This document shows positions 1 through 11,947 of a DNA stretch of 64,000 nucleotides, in pieces (the stretch's first letter is position 1; every line of letters starts with the position of its first letter). Source of the stretch: Pseudopyrenochaeta lycopersici (taxonomy: Eukaryota; Ascomycota; Dothideomycetes; Pleosporales; Pseudopyrenochaetaceae); contig NHZP01000066.1 in assembly GCA_003313425.1 (NCBI GenBank), forward strand, positions 124,001 through 188,000, given 5' to 3'. Below the pieces are notes generated by a model. That model was not told the DNA's origin. It worked only from the letters and a program-made list of their open reading frames with translations, and did not search any database. Both the position numbers and the translations under genes were made by a program.

Positions 1-1365
1 GTTGCAAGATCGCTTTCTTTTTGACTCGATGGAATTGATTTTGTGGATAGGTGACGGTGCGCGACCTAGTGTTCGCGGACCTCACATTGGGGCTGTACTG
101 TTCAATGAAGTCATGGACCATCCTTTTTAGCTTACTAGGGTTTAGGAAGGGATGCAGGTTATGAATGTTCTTTAGGTACGATTGGAGCAGGTCTTGCAGT
201 GTCTTGGAATGGAGGTTTAGTCGGCCATCTGGACCAAGCCCTCCTTCATTGCCAGGATACTCTCGAGGGGTGTCGCTGCTCAATGCACTTGGGTTGAAGT
301 GGTCTAGAGGCGGGTGGCCCCACAGACCACACATTCTCGGTGCCGGCAAAGTTACGTCCGAATCGTTACTGTTCTCGGGACAGTCGGGTCCTTGTGCTCC
401 ATCGTTCAGATCTTGCCCTTCGCCCACGCCCCAAACGCGTATCAGCCCGCGATCCTGCTCAAGCTGCATGGGATAGTCCGACACTTGACGGCCACCATCT
501 ACCAATCGGTTCAAGTAGTTCATGTTTTTGTAGAACGTAGTCATGGAACGCCACTCTGCCAACAGCTTGTGAGCTGGGGTAGTGTGGTCACTTTGAAGAC
601 CACTCTTTTCTCTCGGGCCACTGTTCGTGGCGCGGCTTTGATCGGTCCTCACGTTATCGGCTGGTTTCGTTGGCTGCTGGGGTGCAGCCAAAATGACTTC
701 TTGCTTGATCGGAGTCCATGCTTGCGAACCGATAGACGGTTCCATATTAATGCTGCTGACTCGTCGAAGCTGGCCTCTTCCCTGAACAGGTGTAGGCCAT
801 CTCGACGTGCTGGGATCCCTCATGGGGGCAGCGAAAGCCGCTTCAGGCGAGGCGTGATTCGAGATCATCTCGAGGCCTCGTCCTGGTGGTAGTCGGCTCT
901 CAATGCTCTGCTTCCATGTATTAAATTCACCCACGAGGCTGCTAAGGCCATCAGATATGCTGTTCACACTGTCCTGGAGCTGCATCATGCTTTTATCTTG
1001 CCTGCAAAGCGTCAGCGACGAACCGTACACAAGTAGGTCGCTACGCACTTTGGAGGTGGAACGTCCTTGTACTGGCAATCGAAATTGTTCTCTCTGCAGA
1101 ACTGGCATGGCCGGGCTTCGTCGCATTTCTGCTTCCGCGAACGGCAGTGGTTACACGCCTGGGTGGCCCGGACTTTCTTTCTTCTAACTTGCTGTGGATC
1201 TATCGGCTGGTCATACTGCTGACCGGGAGGCGTTGGTGGTAGGTGAAAGACCGGTCCGTTGTAATAAGGAGGATTGATAGTGTGATTATCGCAGCTAGGT
1301 GCACCGCCACTGAGGTGATGCTCTGGATTCATACACCAGGGACTCTGATCGCCGCCATGCTCCAT
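1..1365 (-). CDS. Zn2Cys6 (Gal4-type) transcription factor, 5' part; runs off the window
   Basis: Predicted nuclear regulator binding DNA through a fungal binuclear zinc cluster. Exon 1 is 1365..1049; Cys71, 74, 81, 87, 90 and 97 have the CX2CX6CX5CX2CX6C spacing, preceded by a basic stretch (RRKKVR). A 47-bp intron at 1002..1048 (GTGCGT...CAG) joins in phase to exon 2 (1001 down to 1), which stays open to the window edge, so the middle and C-terminal regulatory domain lie outside. Just after the cluster comes a probable coiled-coil linker (QDKSMMQLQDSV), followed by a Pro/Gln/Ser-rich region. The ATG at 1365 is chosen because an in-frame TAA lies two codons upstream. Target genes cannot be told from this part. 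Confidence 0.85.
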
Positions 1366-3002
1366 GCTTTAAGAGCGCTAGGGTTTGTAAGGTCGGACCA
1401 GCCGGTTGGGACTGAGAAGGACGGTAAGGCTGTAAGGCAATGTTACGGTATTCTAACAGTGAAAAGGTATGGGGGATCACAAGGAAATATAATGGAACTA
1501 AGTCGTGGATGTCCTAGTTGATCGAAAGGAAGCCTGAACTTTGACCTGCCGATCATCTCTGACACATTAGTGATAGTTATCTTTGCAAAGAGAAACACTC
1601 ACAGTGGTCAGCGCCTATTTCATGCGTTATAAACACTGTAAACGCTACCACCTCGAACAGACTAAAATCAGTTGCGGAGTTGCCCCGGTGGCATGATGAA
1701 GACGCAGGCCCTATATGACTTCTCCTGAGCTAAAGATGCAAAGCTCAAGGGCTGATGTATTTGTACATCAGTGCTGGACGCCTTCGCTACTAAGCAGTAG
1801 CTGTTTGATCGCAAAGAGATGAAAAGCTTCTGGCGCACTGGTGAGGCATAACCTTCCCGATCGCTGCCAGTGGCTTTTGTTCCGCGGATTTCCACATGCA
1901 ACCAAGAGATGGCAAGCAAGCTCGTGCAGGTGTGACAGGCGTTGGCGGCGATGCCTCTAATGCGAGTTGTCACGCAGGAAGTGTCTGGAATTTAAGGATG
2001 CGTAGGCAACGACATAGCGCACGCGTGTCCCATGCTCATTGGTTGACTCGCACGCCCAGCAATTGGAACTTAACGGAAACTTACGCAAAAAGCACATCAT
2101 GCTCCCTTAGGGTTGCCAGATCCGGCAACGACCGGTTCTCATCAATAATACCCCTTTCATCAAACCATTGTTCACACACTCTGTCGAAATAGCTTCTGAA
2201 TTGGGATTTAGCTATAGGAAAGGCACAAGTCACTGATATTGACAACCTGACCTGCGAAGTAGGAATGTGCAAAAATCAGCACTTCTGCTCAATTGGCAGC
2301 AGCGCACAGGCTTCGCGAGTGTTTTGCATACGCTAACAACACCTGCCGCGACGGTTCCAGTGGTCTGGCGCCAACGCTCCGTTCCCTGCAAACTCTAAAA
2401 TACTCAACTTCAACCACACCATAGATCCAGGTACGCATTATGAACTTAGAACTCGGCAGTTTCCACACAAATTCTGTCCAGCACGTTCATTTTCTCTTTT
2501 TGCATGCATCTGCAATAAAAGCACTGAAATTGGAAGCTCTCCTGTATGGGTGAACAGCTAAAAGCAAAGTGTCTTATCGGCGATCCTGGAGCCCCGCCTC
2601 CCGGGTTAGGATCCCGTTAGCGAACCCTGGAACACTAGCGTGAGTCAAAGTCCATCTTGCTTTGACTGACAGTTGTGGAAACGTTGAGGGCTGAACCAAC
2701 TGCTTGGATGACAGCAGAACGCACATCATCTCACAGGCATGCATATAAGTTAGTTGAAATATCGCCAAACTTCGGTCGATCGCGATAACGGACTGGAAGC
2801 CTTGGCCATGTTCGCCTCTCTTGCGTGCCACGTGCGTGCATACCTCTGACCGCGGAATGACTTGGCACCTAGCATGCAACACCGCGGGCGACGACATGAT
2901 TTGATGGATTACGAGAAAAAGCCTTGAGATCTGCTTGCAAGGAAATCATTCACTTGAATAGAATTACAGTAACGCCATTTGCTCTCTGTGACGCCTTCGT
3001 TA
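1366..3002. other. Intergenic, no gene recognised
   Basis: I see no convincing coding region. Short ORFs here lack recognisable motifs. The only structure found is one copy of a diverged dispersed repeat (1819-2057, listed separately). Confidence 0.5.
1819..2057 (+). repeat. Diverged dispersed repeat, copy 1
   Basis: Blocks such as GCCTCTAATGC, AGTTGTCAC and CCATGCTCATTGGTTGACTC recur in the same order and orientation at 52695-52898. Differences are mostly transitions. It contains no ORF and is probably an old non-coding transposon remnant. Confidence 0.65.
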
Positions 3003-3424
3003 CAGTGCCCCTCCAAAAGTTCTCGCCGCACTAGTGCGACGTGTTCCATCACAACAACTCCTTCTTAACTTTCAAGTATCATAACTATGCCACCACAACG
3101 CCGAATTCTTCAAGGAATAGACCAAAATACACGCAGACGCTCCAATTTAACAGTCCAGCAGCGGAATCAAATTATTGGCATGCTGCATAGTGGTGCTAGA
3201 GTTGCTAGAGTTGTTCAAGTCGCTGACAAGTTCGGCCGGAGCGAACGCGGAATACGCGACACCAGGAAAAGATATCAACAAACAGGCAAAACAACAGATC
3301 AACCTCGCAGCGGTAGAGAACCTATACTATCGCTTCACCAGAAGAAGATTACCTATCGCAAAGCACGCGCTGAGCCAAAATTACATGCAAAGAGCTAGCA
3401 AAAGTGGGGGTGGTTGTGAATCCA
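3003..3424 (+). mobile_element. Tc1/mariner element, 5' fragment
   Basis: After a TA at 3001 comes a Tc1-like terminus (CAGTGCCCCTCCAAAAG), then an ATG at 3087 opening 103 residues with a helix-turn-helix typical of Tc1 transposase N-termini (LTVQQRNQIIGMLHSG ... VADKFGRSERGIRDT). The catalytic DDE part is missing. The fragment stops where the 2-kb repeat copy A begins, so either the repeat inserted here or a rearrangement fused them. It is non-functional as it stands. Confidence 0.65.
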
Positions 3425-5403
3425 GTAGTAGAGATATTGTGCTAGAGAAGTGAGAGGACAGGGGACCGGGTGGGGAACAAACACTGAGAGGATTGTGTGT
3501 TAGAGGATAGTTGGAATCACAGAGGTGGGGAGACAATACTTACTGCAAAATGCCACCGGGGAGTGTCCTTTTGCTTCCTTAATGATTCGTCGACTTGATC
3601 TTGGACACAGCTATCGTGGGATTTCACGGCCGAAATGAAATATAGACACGCGTTTGATGACTTTGAGTGACCTTGCAACTAGACGCGCATGCACTACGAT
3701 AAATGTCCCTTTCTTTTTACTGGATCGTCAGTCCAATCGCGTCTCACAAGTTTACGCAATAGAGCGAGCCGCACAGCGGCTCGCTATAACGTTGTAATCG
3801 ATTTTGCGTCACCAATTTCTACCCTTTCAGTGGACCTTAGCTCCCACATACTAAGCGTTGGTATCGTCTAAGTTTGGCGAGAAACATGTTGCTATGCTAC
3901 CGGAAATTGTTTTATGTTAGGAAAGTCTGGCTGATTCCCACCGTCAGCTTCCGCCTCTATCCGTCCCTAGGGCTACATATCCATATCCGAATAGCGCTCA
4001 TCTCGACTAATTCGAGATATACCTCGTCATATCCTCCTATTACAGTCTGAATGCATGCGTACGAGTTCCATCCGCGGTATTGTCACCCGCAAACCCATTC
4101 TGAGCATCATCTTCCGCAAGAATGTTCCAGGATATCGACGCTCAGCCAAGCTCCATTGTCGACATTCTTTCCGGCGTGGCTGCACACGCAGTATCACCTT
4201 ATACGCCTCAGGTGTGGAAAGAACACAAGCATCATCTAAGGATGGCTTTAAGACCTTGGGGGCAGAATGTATTTCGATGGGGATGGGATCTTTCATAACT
4301 TGCTTCTTTCTAAATTGCATCGCATAATTGATCACTGGCGTATAAAGGCCGCAATGAAACCGTAGGGGAAACCATCGTCATATATAAGGGCCGTGGAATT
4401 CGTGAGGGCCATCACATAAACGGCAAGACAAAGTTTTGCTGTTTACCGATCCGGTATTCCGTCAAGCTCAAATCCACAGGAAGAAACGGTGGTTTTTCCT
4501 GAGGTATCACCGGTCAGCATGACATGCACAGAACGTAAACTATTGTGCCTCTGATGGAATCCCCTACATACCTGTGGAAAGTTGAAACGAAAACACGTTG
4601 AGTCATTTTTTCTCACCAACTGGATTAAAGCTATGTGACGTTTGTCAAGAGCTGCAGGATTTTAACTATCACGGCTTGACATACACTTGAGTCAAGACAT
4701 GTGTTTCAGCTCCACCCCACAGTTTGTATTGGTAACGGTGGGTGAACAAAAGCAAAAAGAAAAAGAAACGCGCTTTAGCCTTAGCCCAAGGCTCAGATCT
4801 CTTTGGCTTCCAGCATCATCCCGATGACTATATTTCGAACTTAAATAGTTGAATGCGAATCATAGATTGGCGGCGTCTGGTTTCGAAACCAGGGGGAGGA
4901 CCGCGGCCGGCAATCAGAGTTGCTAACACCTCCTGTTCCTGACAGGGCAGATATCGATAACGTGACCTGAACCGCCTTTGAAGCCTCGACGAGGCGCTCG
5001 CGCCGCTGTGTCTGGGTCTGAGGTGGCAGCAGCTTCGGCGCGGACGGGGAAGCGGGAAAATACGGATGCATGCCGTTTCATGCTAGGGCAGATGATTGTT
5101 TTAGTGTTCCAATGTGACAGTTTTTCGAGTTCTCCGAGGGGGTGTGTGGTGACGAAATCGAAATTCCAGGATCGAAGGTGGATTTCGCTTAATCTCCCAT
5201 GATTTGAAGCCTTGTGGCGTCTAGCCACATGAATTATCGTTGCAATTGGCCCGTGCAGAAATCAGCCTTCCTCCGGTTGGCTAGCAGGCGCGGGAGATCT
5301 TTATATGTATGGTTGAGGCTAACCTGAGGTGTCCTAGCTGGGCTTTCGGCCCAGGTCCCCAACTTTAAAGTTATCGTCCCCGCAGAAATGCCACCAGTGC
5401 CAT
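3425..5403 (+). repeat. 2-kb dispersed repeat, copy A
   Basis: Colinear with 12931-14959 along its whole length, same orientation, differing mainly by transitions and small indels. No transposase, reverse transcriptase or terminal inverted repeats are seen. Inside is a perfect 10-bp inverted repeat with a 3-base loop (3763-3785) that is only partly kept in copy B. A minus-strand ORF (4923-5228, 101 aa) has a readable counterpart in copy B at 14432-14746, with shared stretches such as LSHWNTKTIICPSM. It matches no family I know and may be chance. The element could be non-autonomous or a segmental duplication. Confidence 0.75.
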
Positions 5404-5571
5404 CCCACGCACCGTCAAAATCAGCCGCCCACGGACCACCTGAACTGTGCCAATAGGAAGGAGGAGGTCCCCAGCGGCACTAATTTAGTGCGAAAACCAG
5501 AATATATGAAATTTGCTACCGATCTTGTAGGGGGACTCATTTGTAGTGGTATTGATTCAAAAATCGTTGCA

Positions 5572-6671
5572 TTACTTGATAGTCGAGCTCATAGAGATGT
5601 CCACAGATCTAATGGTGTTGGCGCGGCGCAGGTGCTCAGCCCAGCACTCAGGGCGCAGCTCTGGCCTACACAGTGGCACGTTGCAAAGCTTACAGCCATA
5701 AGTTGTACGCGGAGCGCGTTGACGGCCAGATATATTACCTGTTGTTTCTCTGAGAGGCTGCCTGGGGGTCGTTGAGCTGTGGTTTGTACGACCATTTTCG
5801 CTACAGGCTATACAGGCCTTTGACTCTCCATACAGCCTTATTGGCGTGCTATGGTGGCTCTCCTCGTCGGGCGCGACGTCGTCAAGTCTCTTGCGTTTGT
5901 GTGAGCCATTGTTGAGGCGCTTCCCGCGCTCGAAGAGCTGCTCTATTAACTGATATAGGAACTTCTTGTGGCCGCCGCGTCTACTGGCGTTTTTTGTAGA
6001 GTACGTAGACATCCTGTAGATATTATTGAGCGTTAAGTCGAATAGTAAGTACAGTAACGGCCTCCATGTGCGACGTCAGGCGCGCTGTGTAGAGTAGTAG
6101 CTCCGCGTTTGATCAAATCGATCAACCTCGCTTTTGTGGTGATTGTAGGCATCTATCATCTCGGGGATGCCGAGTAACTTGACGGGCGCATCGCCAAAGG
6201 CCTTCTCGAAGGGCTTCTTATTGTGGGATGCCTCAGCAGGGCGTCTTCGGCGTCGTTCGACGTAGGTTATGCCTGTGTAATATAGCGTCAGCGCGTTGTT
6301 AAGCTGGTGGGGACATCTACTTGCCGTCAGCGACAGTAGTAGCAAAGAGGACCACCTGAGAATCGCGCCAGGCAGCTTGGAGCACTGTCTTGCTGGCTGA
6401 GAGAGCCCAGTAGGCTTCTCCCCACTCCAGCCGGTGCGAGAATTGCGTCTTGAGCCGTACCAAATCGCCGTTGAAGCGCTCTTTCGAGAGCTTCTTAAGG
6501 CCGCGAGATCTCGTTGCAGGCTCTTGAGCCTCAGCCCTGGCGGCATCCTTAAAGCGCTCCTCAGTCCTTATTACTGTAGTTCTAACAGTGCCAGCGCAGC
6601 CAACGCCCTCCTTCCTGAGATATTCGAGCATGGGGACCGTGTTGAAGAGATTTTCGTCCCATACAATATAT
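5572..6671 (-). pseudogene. piggyBac-type transposase relic (C-terminal half)
   Basis: Minus-strand reading shows the C-terminal half of a piggyBac transposase (DDE_Tnp_1_7): a GTVR-like motif near 6600, VVLFATTVADGK near 6320, RRRRRPAEASHNKKPF, then FGDAPVKLLGIPEMIDAYN with KSEVDRFDQ, WRPLLYLLFD, and a Cys-rich tail (CIAC ... CNVPLC). A frame change lies near 6315 and an in-frame TGA at 6076-6078 (CGA expected) interrupts the protein. The N-terminal half is missing: the sequence stops where hAT element 1 begins at 6672. Dead relic. Confidence 0.75.
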
Positions 6672-9560
6672 CAGAGTTGCTAACAAGCCGGCCGGCGTGG
6701 TAGCCTGGTTTCGGCCTGGTAGGTATGTATATGAAGCCGTACAAATCAAAGTTCAGTTGAGTTGAGATCGGATGAACTAGCCGCAAAATTTTGCCAAGGC
6801 TCACCGACAGGGTTTAAGCAACACGAGCTAAATCATAATTTTCCAAGTGCTACCTGGGAGATTGTGATTGGCTTAAACCCTTTAATACTGGAACTTCCTC
6901 GGGCCAAACTTCTCCGTTAAAGACCTCTATCATGCCATGTCAAGTCCGATCGAAAAAGCGCACCCGTGATACACAGGCTACTCAGGAAAATATTCAAACC
7001 TTCGAGGAGGAGCTCCGTAGCGCTCTCCTTGACGCGCCCTCCTTGACGCGCCAACCAAGACCGCTGCCGCAACTGCCGCCGACGCCCTCCCCCTAACGAT
7101 AGCGATATTTCCTCTAATGATGAGCGATATACGGATAATTGCGATGGGATTCAGTGGGAGGCGACTAAGCAATATATTAAGCCTCTCCGAACGCAGAAGA
7201 GGCAACCGAGCTGGATCTACAAGTACGGATACCGTGTGGCTTCGCTGAAGAACCCAAAACAGACATTTTTCGTCTGTGACATTGCCATCTTAAGAAGTCC
7301 ACTCATAATCATATCTTTGAGGTTACATCATCTGTTTCAGCTGTCGTACGCCATCTAGGGATGAACAGACCTGGCCATAGATTGTGTAAGGACGGAAAAG
7401 TTACTGTCCAGATGGAGTCCAGTCAACAAACCTTACGGGGCCTTATTGAAGGCGGGTTTGAGGTCTCTCAGGAGATAGCCAATGAGATTGGCCACTTTGA
7501 CGTACAGTCTTTTCGGATGAAAGCCGTCATCTGGCTCCTTCAAAATAACCATCCGTTACGCGAATTCGAGACTTCTGCGTTTAAAGAGATGATTGCTGCT
7601 GCTAACCCTGAAGCCGCAGCAGCGATTTGGGAGAACCACCAGTCAGTTACGCATTTTGTAATGACACAATACGATCTACTCCTCTCTACCGTACGCCGGC
7701 ATCTCTCATCTACGCGCTCACTAATACACTTTACCTTTGACGGCTGGACGGCAAAGGGTGGCAAGAAAGCGTTTCTTGGCGTCCATATACACTATCTTGA
7801 TGACGATGGCAATAAGCACGAATATACCATTGCGTTACCACAGCTAGCCAGTGCTCACACAGGCGAGAGGCTTGGTGAGGTTGTTAATGACGTAATCCAG
7901 AACTTCGGGATCGAGTCTAGCCAGGCTGGCTATTTCGTACTCGACAATATTGGCTCCAATAATGTTGCGGTCGACATCCTCGCAAAACACCACTACTTCA
8001 ACGGTACCCACCGAAGACTACGATGCGGCCCTCACACGCTTAACCTCGTTGGCCAAACCGTAATCTTCGGCATTGATAGGAAAGCACTTGAAGCAGATAC
8101 CGGGGAGAGCGCTGAAGAAGCCAAATTAGAGGCAAGATATCTGCAAGAGTGGAGAAAAGACGGGCCGTTAGGCATGCTCCGAGACGTCATAGCGTACATC
8201 TCAACTCCGCAGCAACACGACCTCCTACGCGATTTTCAGGTCAAGGCCAACGAGCAGCTACCGGATCCAAAGTTTCGAGTCAAAGAAATCAAGAAACCTG
8301 GCACTACCCGCTGGAATTCATATCACGACGCTTTTGAGCGCACTGTTGAGCTACATCAACCCCTTGACGCGTACATGCAATACCATATTGGACAGTATCG
8401 GATGGAAATGGCTACTCGGTTCGCCCGCAACCCAAACGCCGCGCTGGTTGACGTACCTGATTGGATGAGGACCGAAGGATTGACCGCCCAGGATTGGCAG
8501 GTTATTATAGACTATATTCGGATATTACAGCCACTCAAGGTTGCCTCAAAGAGACTCGAAGGACGAGGAAAATGTGGGCGTTTTGGTGCTCTTTACGAGG
8601 TTATTCCAACTTTTGAATATCTCCTCTGCAAGTACGAGAGCCAGTTTGACTTCTTAAAAGATGTTGACTATAACGAGGCGGACGCTCCCGAAGATCATGA
8701 GCTTTACAATATTCGCGCTGCTTGGAAGAAGCTTCGCAAATACTACGTTAAGCTCGACGACTTTCCAGCGTATTACACGGCCACAATCCTCCATCCCCAG
8801 TACAAATTCTATTGCGACAACTCTTGGATGGATACCCCTCACTGGCTTAACTATAACAACGCGCAGTTTCAAGCTCTCTGGCAGTCGTACAAGGATGAAT
8901 CCGGTAACTGTTCCGAGACCCCATCACGGCCGAAACGCGTAAGGTACGACGCTGAGATTGACGACGATATCGATCAATATACTGGGCCCGTTAAGACGCC
9001 AGGAGACGACGAGGGAGACGAGTTTATACGGTGGAAGAGAGTGGATAACCTTCCAAGAGATCACCCCCACGCAATTGATCCGATTGCTTATTGGCTCACT
9101 CTATCTACAGAATACCCGAATCTATCTCGGATGGCCCTTGATATACTCTCAATTCCTGCTGCTTCTGCTGATTGTGAGCGCCTGTTTTCAGAAGTTGGAG
9201 ATATGTTAGAACCAAAACGGAGGAAGCTATCCGGCCAGCTTACAGCTGCGTTGACGTGCGTTAGGAGTTGGATCAGCAAAGGCTTTGCAGGTAAGTTAAT
9301 ACCCTCAATATGGGCGTATTGCTAATCTACTTAGATAACAAAAACTTAAATGCCTCCTCCCTCAGTGGCGACGCTGTCGATAAATTATACAAGCTTTGGG
9401 GATGGCTAGAGGAAGACGAATGGTTAGATGAAGAAATGGGCCAATCAGGGTTCAAGAAATTAGATTAGTAATACCATTTCAGGCTTTTCAGGCTTTTCCC
9501 AGGCCAGGCCACGCTCTTTCTACTACTCAGGCCGGCCTGGCCGGCTTGTTAGCAACTCTG
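6672..9560 (+). mobile_element. hAT DNA transposon 1
   Basis: Bounded by terminal inverted repeats: CAGAGTTGCTAACAAGCCGG at the left tip, its reverse complement ending at 9560. Subterminal DNA is rich in GGCCTGG/CCAGGCC motifs. It encodes a hAT transposase on the plus strand. The expected 8-bp target duplication is not seen (CAATATAT on the left, CCAGCAAC on the right), and the flanks differ in kind (piggyBac left, another hAT fragment right), suggesting rearrangement after insertion. Confidence 0.85.
7361..9468 (+). CDS. hAT transposase (catalytic and dimerisation domains; N-terminus frame-disrupted)
   Basis: Transposase of hAT element 1, RNase H-like DDE fold with an inserted helical domain. 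The first exon is open from 7361 to 9290; a 44-bp intron at 9291..9334 (GTAAGT, CTAAT branch, TTAG) joins in phase to exon 2 ending at TAG 9466-9468. Motifs: FTFDGWTAKGGKKAFLGVHIHY (catalytic Asp region), FVLDNIGSNN, RLRCGPHTLNLV, and near the end MALDILSIPAASADCERLFS, the hAT C-terminal dimerisation signature. The BED-like zinc finger (FFVCD..CHLKKSTHNH) lies upstream at about 7265-7330 but in another frame. A perfect 14-bp tandem duplication (about 7022-7049) and probable indels near 7085 and 7281 split the N-terminus. It is probably inactive unless these are assembly errors. Confidence 0.85.
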
Positions 9561-10045
9561 CCAGCAACGAAGAGATGACCATTCGCTAGTATACCTCTAC
9601 CTCGGTGGTAAAAGGACAGCCAGATGAATATGACCTTCTTGCTCAAGAGCTTGATGTTATAGGCATAGTGTCTGACATTGATGAATATGAAACTTATGTC
9701 TCACAAACGCCTATTCCAATCGACTATTCGCCACTTACCTGGTGGCTCCGTGATGGCCAGCGAGAACGCTATCCAGGACTATCAAAGATCGCCATTGATA
9801 TTCTTTCAGTCCCCGCCATGTCTGCTGACCCCGAACGAGTCTTTTCCGGGGCTCGCCTTACAATATCATGGGATCGAATGCTGGTTGGTGCATCTACAAT
9901 TGAGAAGGGAGAGTGCTTAAAGAGCTGGATCCGCAGCGGCATTACATCTGGGTTTCCGGCTGAGGTGGTGGAACAATATTTAGAGGAGAGTGTAGTTGTG
10001 CGGGCAGGAGCTACAACACTAGGCCAGGAAGACAGTAATGTATAG
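9561..10045 (+). pseudogene. hAT transposase C-terminal fragment (a)
   Basis: Open frame with the hAT dimerisation signature (SKIAIDILSVPAMSADPERVFSGAR) preceded by a WW-type motif (LTWWLRDGQRERYP). There is no ATG and no upstream catalytic part. It begins immediately at the right tip of hAT element 1, so that element probably inserted into, or recombined with, an older hAT copy of another family, closer in sequence to the transposase at 16162-18529. Ends at a TAG near 10045. Confidence 0.75.
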
Positions 10046-10180
10046 TATTGTTTTCTGTATAGGCAAGATATACTGTTTACACCAAGCTAGAGTAGTGATA
10101 TATGACGTCATTTTTTGTATGGGTAATATATGGTTTACAACACCATATAAAAATAAACCATATGCAATAAACCGTACAAG

Positions 10181-11947
10181 CTAGTATGGTGTATGGCGTA
10201 TGGTTAGAAAGCCTGGATGCAGGTCATGACCGATGACAAGATGGGTGTTGCGATGCAAACGTTTGAGGTATTGATATGGCTGAGAATATTTTGTTTGTTG
10301 AAAATTGAAACTGAAAACGTGAGAGAAGGTGCCCAAGGGATGGGGACGATGAAGCGGATACCCCGCCTGGCTTGGGAACTGATCTGTTGGACTAAGCATT
10401 GGCGTATTGTAGTAGTTCTGGTTACGCTGATGCATAGGGTATTGCGTCGTAGGTGCAGGCGCGGAGATTGCATCACCCGAAAAGGCCAGTGAAGTCTCAT
10501 GATACATCTGAGACGGGACAGTATCGTTGGTGATCTGATTGTACTGGCCATCCATAGAGGTCATAGGACTCTGAAATTGTGGCATGACCGGAGTAGTAGG
10601 TTGTGAGTATGCACTGTCAATGGCCGGGTTGTATTGATACAGGGGAATTGTGTATTGCGATGGTAACGTACCCTGATGCATGGTGGGAGTTGTGGTGGAG
10701 ATCGTCAGAGGGGTTTGCAAAACGTCGGCCCGGGCCTCCTTGTTCTTGTGGTCGTCAGTGATCAGGATGATTCCTGAGGCATGTTGACTGAGCACGCTGT
10801 CGTTCGCGTCCATGAAGGTAAATATAACCCTATAGCCGACGGGCGACTTTTCCTCCTGGTGTCTGCAGTAGCATGCTATCCGCATGGGGAATTCCACGTT
10901 CTTTGCCGCTGAAGTGTAGTGGCCGTCTGGTTCCATGTCTTGCCACCTCTTGAATTCTTTCTCGTTGACTATGATGACACGGTCGTCCTCATATTGAGTC
11001 CATTCGTTCTCATCCTCGTTGCACTGCTTCTTGCGGTCATATCGCTTCCGCTCGCGCTCCTTGCAGCGTTCGCAGATGAGGATCGCGCCGCCTTTCTGTG
11101 GGTGAGCCGGATCGTCCTTGTCGATCTCGTTGATAGCAACTCCTCGTGGTCTCCTTGGGGTTTTTTCCTCGCCTCGAGCACGTCGCAGTGCACGGTCCAT
11201 TCCTTCCTTCTTGTCCACCGCAGTGGCACAGACAAGAGTGAGACCCATGCGAACTGCACCATCCCGTCTCTCGTTTGCTTGAATCTCGTCGTCGCTCGCA
11301 AGCTGGTTGGGTTTGGAGAGGGTGTTACGGGGAAAGCGAGCCCACTTGAAGTGGTCTGGCAAGGGATCCAAAACGATGGTCATCTTGATCTGGGTCTCGG
11401 CGCGGGTTTTGGTCTTGCTTGGGAAAACAGAAACTTTGGGTGGCTTTATGGGCTGTGGGATATAAATGACGTCCGGGGCGGTAGAGCGCAGGTGAGATCC
11501 GTCTGTCCGATATGTCATAGCTTCCTGGTACAAAAAGTCGTTGTTCGTCTCGGGCGAGCTGGTTTGGCTTCGATCCCGAGCGAAGCCTCCTGGCGAGTTA
11601 GCGTTGCTGAAGATAAAGCCGGTGTTTGGCGATGGCGTATTGGATGTCTGTGATGAATACGGAGTCTCGAGGAATGTGTCGAAGTCAGCAGGGTCGTCGC
11701 CCTTGGCGCAAGAGTAGCTCTGCTCCTGCTGGAGATGTGACAGCTGGGTGAGGTCTATGGCCGAGTCTTGGTTCCTGTGTCCAAGCTCAGTCGAGGTGGA
11801 AAAGTCATAAGCACTGTCCAACGAGGCGTCCCCGTAGGTGTCGAATTCGGAAGCCAAGGGTAATTTGAAGAATGTGTCGGAAGTGGTGTGGCCGTAACTC
11901 GAGTCGGCAGGGTTGACAGACTGATTGGGGTTATAGAAGGTGTCCAT
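10181..11947 (-). CDS. Spt23/Mga2-like N-terminal domain protein, without IPT, ankyrin or membrane parts
   Basis: 588 codons if started at the ATG at 11947 (a further ATG lies at 12001). Residues about 170-420 match the conserved N-terminal region of fungal Spt23/Mga2 regulators: ETQIKMTIVLDPLPDHFKWARFP..TLSKP, LVCATAV...RALRRA, GGAILICERCKERERKRYDRKK, FPMRIACYCRHQEEKSP, VIFTFMDANDSVL, ILITDDHK. Known family members activate genes such as fatty-acid desaturase after cleavage of a membrane-anchored precursor. Here the protein ends in a Gln/Pro/Tyr-rich tail with no IPT, ankyrin or transmembrane segment, so it would be soluble and not proteolytically tethered. The N-terminal 170 residues are Ser/Thr/Asp-rich, like an activation domain. 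Truncated paralogue or lineage-specific regulator; a missed 3' intron is possible. Confidence 0.7.
   Translation of the reverse strand: MDTFYNPNQSVNPADSSYGHTTSDTFFKLPLASEFDTYGDASLDSAYDFSTSTELGHRNQDSAIDLTQLSHLQQEQSYSCAKGDDPADFDTFLETPYSSQTSNTPSPNTGFIFSNANSPGGFARDRSQTSSPETNNDFLYQEAMTYRTDGSHLRSTAPDVIYIPQPIKPPKVSVFPSKTKTRAETQIKMTIVLDPLPDHFKWARFPRNTLSKPNQLASDDEIQANERRDGAVRMGLTLVCATAVDKKEGMDRALRRARGEEKTPRRPRGVAINEIDKDDPAHPQKGGAILICERCKERERKRYDRKKQCNEDENEWTQYEDDRVIIVNEKEFKRWQDMEPDGHYTSAAKNVEFPMRIACYCRHQEEKSPVGYRVIFTFMDANDSVLSQHASGIILITDDHKNKEARADVLQTPLTISTTTPTMHQGTLPSQYTIPLYQYNPAIDSAYSQPTTPVMPQFQSPMTSMDGQYNQITNDTVPSQMYHETSLAFSGDAISAPAPTTQYPMHQRNQNYYNTPMLSPTDQFPSQAGYPLHRPHPLGTFSHVFSFNFQQTKYSQPYQYLKRLHRNTHLVIGHDLHPGFLTIRHTPY

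Noticed and set aside
10919..11653. 244-codon plus-strand ORF
   Set aside because: Antisense to the Spt23-like coding sequence, no motif of its own.
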